From Methanosarcinales archaeon (lineage in GTDB: Archaea > Halobacteriota > Methanosarcinia > Methanosarcinales > Methanosarcinaceae): DNA of 5,345 bases. A program made the translations under genes and the position numbers. Of the stretch, positions 1 through 5,102 are shown in pieces. Each line of letters opens with the position of its first letter. Position 1 is the stretch's first letter. The DNA is taken from the NCBI GenBank assembly GCA_012329085.1, contig JAAXQB010000272.1, positions 1 through 5,345 of the forward strand, given 5' to 3'. Below the pieces are notes generated by a model. It did no database searches. It saw only the letters and a program-made list of their open reading frames with translations, and was not told the origin of the DNA.

Positions 1-1
1 A

Positions 2-178
2 ATTAAAGAACTGTATTGTATAGATAAAGAAATAAATTTAATTAATCTTATAGAAAATTGGGCAATTCCTAGTAATTTGTATTTTCTTACTAAACAACAA
101 AAGAAATGTTTTAATATGGTGATGGATTGGGGATATAGCCAAAAATCACCCGTAAAGGAGGTTTATAATGAATTATAA
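2..178 (+). CDS. 3' end of an unidentified upstream gene (58 residues visible)
   Basis: This reading frame is open from the first bases of the window and ends at TAA 176-178, so only the C-terminus is present. The other two forward frames carry early stops, which supports this one. The fragment is soluble-looking, with no membrane segment, and rich in Lys, Asn and Ile. Near its end it reads FLTKQQKKCFNMVMDWGYSQK, which loosely recalls the first helices of a sigma-70 region 4 or LuxR-type helix-turn-helix (L-T-x-x-Q ... G-Y-S-x-K). It stops before a full recognition helix, so I do not assign a function. The last 11 bases overlap the start of the next gene, and the SD for that gene lies within its coding sequence, suggesting co-transcription and coupled translation. 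Confidence 0.6.
   Translation: MKELYCIDKEINLINLIENWAIPSNLYFLTKQQKKCFNMVMDWGYSQKSPVKEVYNEL
156..163 (+). promoter_or_regulatory. Strong SD site for the 49-aa gene
   Basis: AAGGAGGT at 156-163 lies four bases before ATG 168 and is complementary to the 3' end of archaeal 16S rRNA. It decides the start of the short downstream gene, which would otherwise be easy to dismiss. Confidence 0.75.
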
Positions 179-317
179 AAGAATTTTAATTAACTCTTTT
201 AATATTTTTATGGTGTTACTTATATTATTTATGTGTATTATAATCTATATATTATATGTTGAAATTACGCAGGAATATATTGGCTATGAAATGAGAACTT
301 TATACGCCGATAATTAA
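168..317 (+). CDS. Small single-span membrane protein (49 aa), unknown function
   Basis: ATG 168 follows an excellent SD, and the frame runs to TAA 315-317. The protein has a short basic N-terminus (NYKR), one hydrophobic segment at about residues 11-31, and an acidic C-terminal tail of about 18 residues ending in ADN. By the positive-inside rule the N-terminus should be inside and the tail outside. It overlaps the end of the preceding gene by 11 bp and is separated from the capsid-like gene by a promoter, so it probably belongs to the upstream operon. I do not recognise a family. Small single-span proteins of this sort are common in archaeal viruses, but a role in the virion or in the membrane cannot be told apart here. 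Confidence 0.7.
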   Translation: MNYKRILINSFNIFMVLLILFMCIIIYILYVEITQEYIGYEMRTLYADN

Positions 318-325
318 CGATAAAC

Positions 326-379
326 TATATATGTTTAAATATCAAATACAAAAGTATAAATACAATAAAAACATATATA
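326..379 (+). repeat. Perfect 11-bp inverted repeat flanking the capsid promoter
   Basis: TATATATGTTT at 326-336 is the exact reverse complement of AAACATATATA at 369-379. The arm centres are 43 bp apart, about four helical turns, and the TATA box (355-362) lies between them. This could be an operator bound by a dimeric or looping regulator. The arms are almost pure A/T, so chance is a real alternative. Confidence 0.4.
349..362 (+). promoter_or_regulatory. Archaeal BRE/TATA promoter of the capsid-like gene
   Basis: TATAAATA at 355-362 is a near-consensus archaeal TATA box and is preceded by CAAAAG (349-354), which resembles a purine-rich BRE. Archaeal transcription normally starts about 25 bp downstream of the TATA centre, which here is about 383-387. 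The ATG is at 389. There is no SD before that ATG, so the transcript should be leaderless or nearly so. The initiation distance is established knowledge; the start site itself is inferred. Confidence 0.7.
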
Positions 380-388
380 TTAATAACC

Positions 389-649
389 ATGTTTAAAAAT
401 AAGTTAAACAGGTTAAAAGATTTTATCTCAAAGAATGATAAGGCAAGCATGCAGGCTTCTGCTATTATATCGCTCGTAATAGCTCTTATTGTGCTTTCTA
501 TTATGATGCCGATAGCTTTATCTGAGTTTTTCCTTGCGAACACAACAGGCTGGGACGGTTCAACTGTAAGGCTCTGGGAGATTATACCAATTTTTGCAAT
601 AATTGGTATAGTCTTATCCGTTGTGGGTAGTGTGAAAGATAAATTTTAA
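389..649 (+). CDS. Probable major capsid protein, two hydrophobic helices (86 aa)
   Basis: This is a short membrane protein with a basic, amphipathic N-terminus (residues 1-20), a hydrophobic segment at about 23-46, a short loop containing NTTGWDGST (51-59), a second hydrophobic segment at about 63-82 and a charged end (KDKF). Two hydrophobic helices joined by a short polar loop with W-D/G-x-S/T residues are the layout of major capsid proteins of spindle-shaped archaeal viruses (Fuselloviridae VP1/VP3, His1, Thermococcus/Pyrococcus viruses). That match is from memory of the architecture, not a search. The strong separate promoter, leaderless start and hairpin after the gene fit a protein made in large excess, and the gene opens a virion operon ending in a packaging-type ATPase. 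Base composition is less AT-skewed than in its neighbours. Alternatives are an inovirus-type coat or a holin-like membrane protein. Confidence 0.68.
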   Translation: MFKNKLNRLKDFISKNDKASMQASAIISLVIALIVLSIMMPIALSEFFLANTTGWDGSTVRLWEIIPIFAIIGIVLSVVGSVKDKF

Positions 650-660
650 AGATAAATTTT
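635..660 (+). repeat. 13-bp perfect tandem duplication over the capsid stop codon
   Basis: AAAGATAAATTTT occurs at 635-647 and again, immediately adjacent, at 648-660. The stop codon TAA (647-649) spans the junction. The unit is not a multiple of three, so a gain or loss of one copy changes the reading frame after the stop rather than extending the protein in frame. The second copy ends in a run of six T (657-662). Confidence 0.8.
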
Positions 661-710
661 TTAGCAAAAGGTTAAAGGATGCGGATAATACCGCTCCTAT
701 TATTTTTATT
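657..710 (+). terminator. T-run plus hairpin after the capsid gene, terminator or attenuator
   Basis: Six T at 657-662 follow the capsid stop codon; oligo-T is the core archaeal termination signal. Then AGGA (676-679), a bulged T, GCGG (681-684), a six-base loop ATAATA and CCGCTCCT (691-698) form an 8-bp stem, and a T-rich tract follows at 700-712. It is among the few GC-rich spots in the intergenic DNA. The likely job is to end most capsid transcripts while letting some polymerase read into the downstream structural operon. Confidence 0.6.
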
Positions 711-714
711 TTAA
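679..714 (+). CDS. Possible 11-codon hydrophobic leader peptide
   Basis: ATG 679 opens an 11-residue frame, MRIIPLLLFLF, ending at TAA 712-714, one base before ATG 716. AAAAGG at 666-671 is a modest SD seven bases upstream. The next gene has no SD, so reinitiation after this peptide could start it. The frame lies inside the hairpin, so ribosomes here would disrupt the stem. It may equally be a chance frame in T-rich DNA. Confidence 0.2.
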   Translation: MRIIPLLLFLF

Positions 715-715
715 A

Positions 716-1228
716 ATGAAAACTTTAATTATAATCTCATCTTTTATATTGTTATTTATATTAATTGCTCCGATTTCAATAGATAGCATAAGAGAACTCC
801 ATACTGAACAAATAACCAGAGAGACACTAGTTACTAATGTCTCTCTTGGTTCAACAAATTTAGATACTTTTTTTATACCGCAAGGGCAGATAACAAACAG
901 CTCTTTAACTTTTGCTGTGCAAGTGCATCCTATTTTAGATAATGCTTTTTTAGACATATATATTAATGATAATATAACTTTTAGCGGCAGAGTTTTTTCG
1001 GGTCAAATGGTATTAGTAAATTATAATGCTACAAGTGGTATTAATTCATTTAATGCTGTAGTAAACAACCCTTCGATAAATTTTACGAGCATGGATTTAT
1101 TTTTAAAACATGAGGCAACAGTTGCAGGGTCAGATAAAGTAACACAATTATTATTTATTTTACAATTTATCGTATTATTAATAGGAATTTTATTTATAGT
1201 TAAAATATTTAAAAGTAAGGGGTTTTAA
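716..1228 (+). CDS. Small surface glycoprotein-like protein with N- and C-terminal membrane segments (170 aa)
   Basis: ATG 716 begins with a signal-peptide or anchor segment (about residues 3-22). Next comes a polar, beta-rich region of about 115 residues, then a C-terminal hydrophobic segment (about 144-163) and the basic tail KIFKSKGF. The predicted topology is an extracellular domain anchored at its C-terminus. The exposed domain holds five N-glycosylation sequons (N41, N61, N86, N104, N122), dense for its size and fitting archaeal S-layer-type glycosylation. No cysteine is present. The start has no SD; an earlier mini-frame may supply ribosomes. It lies first in the post-hairpin operon, three bases before the 513-aa surface protein, suggesting that the two form part of the particle surface. 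I do not recognise the family; a minor virion membrane protein is inferred from context. Confidence 0.72.
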   Translation: MKTLIIISSFILLFILIAPISIDSIRELHTEQITRETLVTNVSLGSTNLDTFFIPQGQITNSSLTFAVQVHPILDNAFLDIYINDNITFSGRVFSGQMVLVNYNATSGINSFNAVVNNPSINFTSMDLFLKHEATVAGSDKVTQLLFILQFIVLLIGILFIVKIFKSKGF

Positions 1229-1231
1229 ACT

Positions 1232-2773
1232 ATGAAATATATTAAAATTGTAAATATATTAGTAATAATAATGATATTATCTACATTAATGTTAGATAAT
1301 GTTAAAGCGTCATCTAATTATTACAGAGTAAATGTTGAGTTTGACACTGTTTCGACTGAAGCTTCCAGAATAGGAACTCCAGAATATTGTGTTTATATTA
1401 ATATCAATGGTGCTCGTAGAATTACTGATATTATAAGTGTGCATAATTTTATGGTAAATCATAGTATAAATACAATGACATTAAATGGTGTAGATGGTTA
1501 TATATGGGTTTATATTTTTCCTTATTGGGTAGATGTAACAAATGCAAGTTTTAGAATTTATATGCATAATACTTTACTTGTTTCTGGTCATGGTTTAGGA
1601 ACTCATACTCTTAATCTCCCTTGTCCTTCGTTAGGATTTCCAATTCCTTATGAGCACGCTTTAAATTTCACGCTTGCTGCAGCTATGGCTATACCTACAA
1701 TGACTATAGGCGTTGTAGATGATATTATGCTAATAATCGGCAAATATATAAATTGTGGTATTACAAAATTTGCTATTAGAGCAGTTCTTTCAAAATATGT
1801 CGCTAAAGGCGTAGCTGTAACAGTTGCTATAGCAGGAATTTCTTATTTATTTGCTGAATTTGCTGACGAGATTTATTACTCAATTTTTGCAACTATTCCA
1901 GAAGTTCACCCAGGGGATACTGTATTCCATGAATCAGAAATCCATCAAGTTATGGAGATTATTAAAACGCAATTTCCTGTATCGCATGTTGTGGCTTATT
2001 CTATAGAACAGAGTATAAGGGAGCAGGTAGACGCATACGGAATGATATTAATATCAGAGGTTATGACGATTGTAAGGCAAAAACATGAGGAGATTATCCA
2101 TGATATATATAAAGAAACCCCTGGTTTTTTTCCTCAGGAGATTGTAGTAAACAAAGAACAAGTCCCAGAAGTTATGGAATTGATAGACGAATATTTCCCT
2201 GTTGAAATGCCAATTAGAAATATAATAGAACAAGAAATATATAGAAATATAGATAATAATGAATTTAATGAAATTCCATTTAGCGAAGTTATAGATATTA
2301 TAGAAGAGGAACAGAATATATTTATTCCAGAAGTTCCAACTGAAACACCACAAGAACAACAGGAATATATAGACGGATTAATTGATAAAGTAATTTATGA
2401 AGATGTTTTTATTCCTATATCCGCAACACCGTTTATATTTGAAGGAATACCAGCAACTCCCACAGTTCCAAGAACTCCAAAAAGACCAAAAGAAAAAATA
2501 CACACATTCCCATTTTATAGTATATTCGTTGACCCGCTTGCAGATGTAATTGGCATAACGCTTGCTCATCTATTTACGGCAATGATGATTATAGGGGCTA
2601 TAATTTCAATAGGGGCTGCATGGGGTTCAATAGGAGCAATAATAGCAGGGTTTATAGGAACAATTACAACTGCTTACTTTGGGCTAACCAGTTGGCTGAT
2701 TCCTGTTTTTTTAATCATGATATTAATAATATACGCAAACATTAGAATTAAAACGGGAGTTGGTAAAGAATGA
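1232..2773 (+). CDS. Large surface protein, candidate host-adsorption or tip protein (513 aa)
   Basis: ATG 1232 follows AAGGGG at 1217-1222. Residues about 4-26 look like a signal peptide ending in VKA-SS. Residues 28-140 are polar and beta-rich, with sequons at N76 and N104 and cysteines C53 and C131 that could form a disulfide. Residues 143-210 are strongly hydrophobic but carry D163, D164 and several Lys, resembling a buried or fusion-type hairpin more than ordinary spans; a further sequon is at N145. Residues 227-374 are two copies of a 74-residue helical unit. A Pro/Thr-rich stalk follows (395-420), then basic residues and about three membrane segments (433-460, 464-482, 486-504). An exposed head, stalk and C-terminal membrane anchor is the general plan of viral adsorption proteins such as inovirus pIII. 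I infer that role from architecture and from its position after the capsid-like gene; no named domain is recognised. Confidence 0.72.
   Translation: MKYIKIVNILVIIMILSTLMLDNVKASSNYYRVNVEFDTVSTEASRIGTPEYCVYININGARRITDIISVHNFMVNHSINTMTLNGVDGYIWVYIFPYWVDVTNASFRIYMHNTLLVSGHGLGTHTLNLPCPSLGFPIPYEHALNFTLAAAMAIPTMTIGVVDDIMLIIGKYINCGITKFAIRAVLSKYVAKGVAVTVAIAGISYLFAEFADEIYYSIFATIPEVHPGDTVFHESEIHQVMEIIKTQFPVSHVVAYSIEQSIREQVDAYGMILISEVMTIVRQKHEEIIHDIYKETPGFFPQEIVVNKEQVPEVMELIDEYFPVEMPIRNIIEQEIYRNIDNNEFNEIPFSEVIDIIEEEQNIFIPEVPTETPQEQQEYIDGLIDKVIYEDVFIPISATPFIFEGIPATPTVPRTPKRPKEKIHTFPFYSIFVDPLADVIGITLAHLFTAMMIIGAIISIGAAWGSIGAIIAGFIGTITTAYFGLTSWLIPVFLIMILIIYANIRIKTGVGKE
1910..2353 (+). repeat. Two diverged tandem 74-residue units inside the 513-aa protein
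   Basis: Residues 227-300 (1910-2131) and 301-374 (2132-2353) align at a constant offset of 74. Conserved pairs are P227/P301, V231/V305, VME 240-242/314-316, FPV 248-250/322-324, IEQ 258-260/332-334 and D267/D341; SEV 275-277/351-353 matches after a two-residue shift. A weaker third start may be present at PQE 373-375. The unit looks alpha-helical with a Phe-Pro-Val turn. Divergence at the DNA level indicates an old duplication. Confidence 0.75.
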
Positions 2774-3417
2774 ATTATAATAAGCTAATTATATCTTTAA
2801 TTCTATCTATATTAATATTTTCAAATATAGCTATTGTTGCTGGGCATAATAATACTACTGCTGATTATGGAATATTTGAGAATATATTTGGCGGTTGGGG
2901 TATGATAAATTGGGGGATATTTTTTATTATAATTTGTTTTATTGCATATATACGGCTGCCTGTTGCACATGCAAGCATATTTATATTAATATCCGCACTT
3001 TTGTTTATGTCGTTTCAAAAATTACCTTTATGGATTATGATAATATTTTCTTTAATCATAAGTTTTTTATTTTTTGAAGCAAATAACCCGAGAACGACAT
3101 CAAAAGAAACTCAAAATACAATGATGGCTATATGTTTATTTATGGGGTTATCATCTATATTGGCGGGTATACAATTAGATACGCATGATATAGAATTTAT
3201 AACATTCCCTGATTTATCAGAAGGGTTTATTGTAGCTGTTGCCTCGTCTGTTGCGTTTCTCGTTGAATTAATAGTCTTGCCATTTACAATATTTACATCA
3301 ATTGCCGCATTGCATGGAATACCGCCAGCAATATTGTTAATTGCAAGTATATTATTAGTTCCAATTACTTATATTTTAATAGTTAGGGTCTTAAATTATG
3401 TGAGAGGGTTCGGATAA
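2770..3417 (+). CDS. Polytopic membrane protein with signal peptide (215 aa)
   Basis: The start overlaps the previous stop as ATGA (2770-2773), and GGGAG at 2755-2759 is a usable SD, so translation is coupled. Residues 5-24 look like a cleavable signal peptide. A short exposed stretch with overlapping sequons (N27, N28) and aromatic/Gly residues (GGWGMINWG, 41-49) follows, then about six hydrophobic segments (46-62, 65-82, 86-102, 116-134, 153-178, 184-206). A hydrophilic loop at 103-115 is rich in Arg, Thr and Lys. The protein ends in a basic tail. No transporter or enzyme motif is seen. Position and topology suggest a partner of the 513-aa protein, comparable in place to the polytopic minor coat protein pVI that follows pIII in inoviruses; the comparison is functional inference only. 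Confidence 0.7.
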   Translation: MNYNKLIISLILSILIFSNIAIVAGHNNTTADYGIFENIFGGWGMINWGIFFIIICFIAYIRLPVAHASIFILISALLFMSFQKLPLWIMIIFSLIISFLFFEANNPRTTSKETQNTMMAICLFMGLSSILAGIQLDTHDIEFITFPDLSEGFIVAVASSVAFLVELIVLPFTIFTSIAALHGIPPAILLIASILLVPITYILIVRVLNYVRGFG

Positions 3418-3641
3418 TGGAGATAACGATAGCACAAGCACTGTTAATAATTGGGGGTATTGGATTATATATATATCATCCTTCTCTAATTACAGCCATA
3501 TTTGGAATGATAACAATAATTTATATATTACCTATTATAATGGTAAGCCCATTTATTGCAATAGGATTTATATTATTATTTGTTATATATCTTTATGGCG
3601 TTGCCAGAGTAATATCTTTAAGAATAAAAAACGGAGGATAA
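3417..3641 (+). CDS. Small membrane protein, two to three spans (74 aa)
   Basis: TAATG (3415-3419) joins the previous stop and this start, and GAGAGGG at 3402-3408 acts as SD. Nearly the whole chain is hydrophobic: segments at about 5-20, 23-40 and 44-66, then a basic end (RVISLRIKNGG) likely in the cytoplasm. It has no catalytic motif or cysteine. Its size and composition would fit a minor capsid component or an assembly factor in the membrane. The gene sits between the polytopic protein and the C-terminally anchored protein in one unbroken operon. I do not recognise the family. Confidence 0.7.
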   Translation: MEITIAQALLIIGGIGLYIYHPSLITAIFGMITIIYILPIIMVSPFIAIGFILLFVIYLYGVARVISLRIKNGG

Positions 3642-3642
3642 A

Positions 3643-4053
3643 ATGAGTTCAAAAGGTAATAGAGCTGCTCTATTAAGTTCGATTGGATTAAAGAATAAAT
3701 ATATTAAATGTCTTGTTGTAGATAATGAAAATAAAAGGATTGAGGGTATTGTAAACATTACAGAAGATGAACAATATTTTAAATTTAGAACAGGGACTTA
3801 TACGGTTGATTTAAAAAACAGTTATATTTTAACGGGTAATATACGAATGCTTATATATAAATTAGATGATAGTATAAGTAAAGAAATGTTTAATGATACA
3901 GGCGGCGTTGTTCCATCTGAAATTATGCGGTTGTATGTTGAAAAAGCACAGCTTTTTAATTTGCTAAATAAAGACAATTCTGGCGAAATAGTTAAATATA
4001 TAATTATAGGTGTACTGGTGTTGGGTGGTTTATATATGTTTGGAGGTGTATAA
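3643..4053 (+). CDS. C-terminally membrane-anchored cytoplasmic protein (136 aa)
   Basis: GGAGG at 3633-3637 sits five bases before ATG 3643, one of the best SD sites in the window. There is no signal peptide. Residues 19-75 are beta-rich with alternating hydrophobic residues (for example IKCLVVDNENKRIEGIV and FKFRTGTYTVDL), suggesting a small barrel or sandwich. Residues 91-110 are likely helical and amphipathic. A single hydrophobic segment at about 117-134 ends the protein, so the domain should stay in the cytoplasm, attached to the membrane by its tail. That makes it a plausible docking partner for the soluble 121-aa protein and the ATPase encoded just downstream. The docking role is inferred; the family is not recognised. 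Confidence 0.7.
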   Translation: MSSKGNRAALLSSIGLKNKYIKCLVVDNENKRIEGIVNITEDEQYFKFRTGTYTVDLKNSYILTGNIRMLIYKLDDSISKEMFNDTGGVVPSEIMRLYVEKAQLFNLLNKDNSGEIVKYIIIGVLVLGGLYMFGGV

Positions 4054-4418
4054 TGAATAATATAAAAAATGATGAAAATTTTTTAAACTCTATACAGGAT
4101 GATATACAAGAGACTGACCCTAAATATGAAACAATTTCGAAATTATTTGATGATAACTTAACAAAGATGACATCAGAGTTATCTTTTAATCAAATAAATT
4201 TATTTATAGTGTCGCAATCAATTGATGATTATACACGAAATAAAATGGGCTATAAAAAGAATACAACTATATCACTAACTGATAAAGTTTTAACACGGAT
4301 GCTAAATTTAAATATCGTGATGGGTCGTAAGAGAGTTAGGGAATTTATAACCGCATTGCATAGAATTGATGAAAACAAAAAAGATTTAGGTGGAATGATA
4401 AAAGATAGAATATTATAA
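4053..4418 (+). CDS. Soluble helical protein of the virion operon (121 aa)
   Basis: TAATG (4051-4055) links it to the previous gene, and GGAGGTG at 4042-4048 is a strong SD. It is the only sizeable protein between the capsid and the ATPase genes without a membrane segment. The N-terminal 40 residues are acidic and polar, and the rest is helical. The C-terminal part carries a basic motif, LNIVMGRKRVREFITALHR (86-104), that could touch nucleic acid or acidic lipid heads. The order of Leu, Ile and charged residues in 72-105 looks like a compact helical bundle. I do not recognise it. An adaptor between genome, membrane-anchored partner and ATPase fits the context but is unproven. Confidence 0.65.
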   Translation: MNNIKNDENFLNSIQDDIQETDPKYETISKLFDDNLTKMTSELSFNQINLFIVSQSIDDYTRNKMGYKKNTTISLTDKVLTRMLNLNIVMGRKRVREFITALHRIDENKKDLGGMIKDRIL

Positions 4419-4425
4419 AAAATAT

Positions 4426-4521
4426 ATGGGTAAACATAAACAAATAAAAAAGGTTAAAGTTAAGAAGAAAAAAAGAAAACTTAAATCGCTTTGGGATGAG
4501 AATAAATGGTTAAAGTGGTAA
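4426..4521 (+). CDS. Extremely basic 31-aa microprotein, candidate genome-binding peptide
   Basis: ATG 4426 to TAA 4519-4521 encodes 31 residues, of which 14 are Lys or Arg plus one His. The core, KKVKVKKKKRKLK (8-20), has almost no acidic residue; a C-terminal patch holds three Trp (W23, W28, W31) and the only Asp and Glu (24-25). The stop is one base before the ATPase start (TAACATG), the same coupling seen across the operon, and the frame fills a gap that would otherwise be the largest between 716 and 5288. No SD is visible. Known parallels are small basic virion DNA-binding proteins such as SSV1 VP2, which is longer. I infer DNA neutralisation or tethering; A-rich DNA producing Lys codons by chance is the main alternative. 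Confidence 0.55.
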   Translation: MGKHKQIKKVKVKKKKRKLKSLWDENKWLKW

Positions 4522-4522
4522 C

Positions 4523-5101
4523 ATGATAACTGGAATAATAGGACTACTTGGGACAGGTAAGACACTAACGCTTATATTACAAGCTTATAAAGCATATTTA
4601 GAAAAAAAGATAATATTCACCAATATTGCAAGTTTAAAAATACGAAATATTTATATTAATGATATAATTCAGTTGGGTGCTATTGAGGAGGGTGTGGTGA
4701 TATTTGATGAATTGCAACTGTTCGCTGATAGTCGCAGATGGTATACCGCACAGAATAAAGCCTTTAATAGCTTTTTATTTATGAGCAGAAAAAAAGGATT
4801 AGATTTTTATTATACAACTGCTTTAATGGAACATACAGATATACGAATTAGGGAATTAACTGACTATATTCTAAAACCATCTATTATAAAAGACAAAAAT
4901 AATAAACCTGTCGCCCTTAAAATTATAAAATATTGTGCTGTTACAAATAAAAAAATAAATACAACGATAACCCGACTTGATAAACCTTTAAAGCCTTTTA
5001 ATAGACATTTATATAAACTTTATAATACTAATGAAAATATGACTGGATATATGCAAGAACAAAACCTTTATAAAACTATATCTGATTATATTATTGAATA
5101 A
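4523..5101 (+). CDS. Zot/FtsK-HerA-like morphogenesis or packaging ATPase (192 aa)
   Basis: Walker A is GLLGTGKT at residues 7-14 (K13, T14). Walker B is GVVIFDELQ at 57-65 (D62, E63), followed by LFADSRRW. The third conserved block is SRKKGLDFYYTT (88-99), then D106 and R108/R110 as possible arginine fingers. This order (Walker A at the extreme N-terminus, hhhhDEhQ-F-x-x-R, S/H-R-x-x-G-h-D) is that of the Zot/pI family and of related archaeal virus ATPases. The usual Gln after the TT of the third block is Ala (A100). Unlike bacterial Zot/pI, there is no C-terminal membrane span, so it should be cytoplasmic and recruited by a partner. Such ATPases drive extrusion or genome packaging through the membrane. 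Start ATG 4523 is close to the preceding stop and has no clear SD. ATPase identity is firm; the exact role is inferred. Confidence 0.85.
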   Translation: MITGIIGLLGTGKTLTLILQAYKAYLEKKIIFTNIASLKIRNIYINDIIQLGAIEEGVVIFDELQLFADSRRWYTAQNKAFNSFLFMSRKKGLDFYYTTALMEHTDIRIRELTDYILKPSIIKDKNNKPVALKIIKYCAVTNKKINTTITRLDKPLKPFNRHLYKLYNTNENMTGYMQEQNLYKTISDYIIE

Positions 5102-5102
5102 T

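Noticed and set aside
86..178. Sigma-70 region 4 or LuxR-like helix-turn-helix in the upstream fragment
   Set aside because: Only the first part of the pattern is present, the recognition helix is missing and the rest of the gene is outside the window.
325..543. Minus-strand 72-residue frame opposite the capsid gene
   Set aside because: It overlaps the promoter and capsid coding sequence, has no SD or promoter, and is a shadow of AT-rich DNA.
706..957. Minus-strand 83-residue frame, Cys-rich
   Set aside because: It lies opposite the 170-aa gene, ends in the intergenic T-rich tract and has no start signals; Cys content comes from the opposite-strand codons.
2054..2569. Two minus-strand frames rich in Phe, Trp and Tyr
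   Set aside because: They mirror the Glu/Lys- and Pro-rich repeat and stalk regions of the 513-aa gene, whose constant-offset repeat proves the plus-strand frame is the coded one.
2895..3077. Plus-strand 60-residue alternative frame
   Set aside because: It is nested in the polytopic membrane gene, which has coupled start and stop junctions on both sides; the nested frame has no SD of its own.
4523..5101. Zonula occludens toxin activity
   Set aside because: The toxin activity was described for a C-terminal part of Vibrio Zot; this protein has only the ATPase part, so the name marks the family and not a toxin.
5094..5102. TTG start for the 61-aa membrane protein
   Set aside because: It would overlap the ATPase by eight bases without any SD, while ATG 5103 matches the operon's stop-start coupling.
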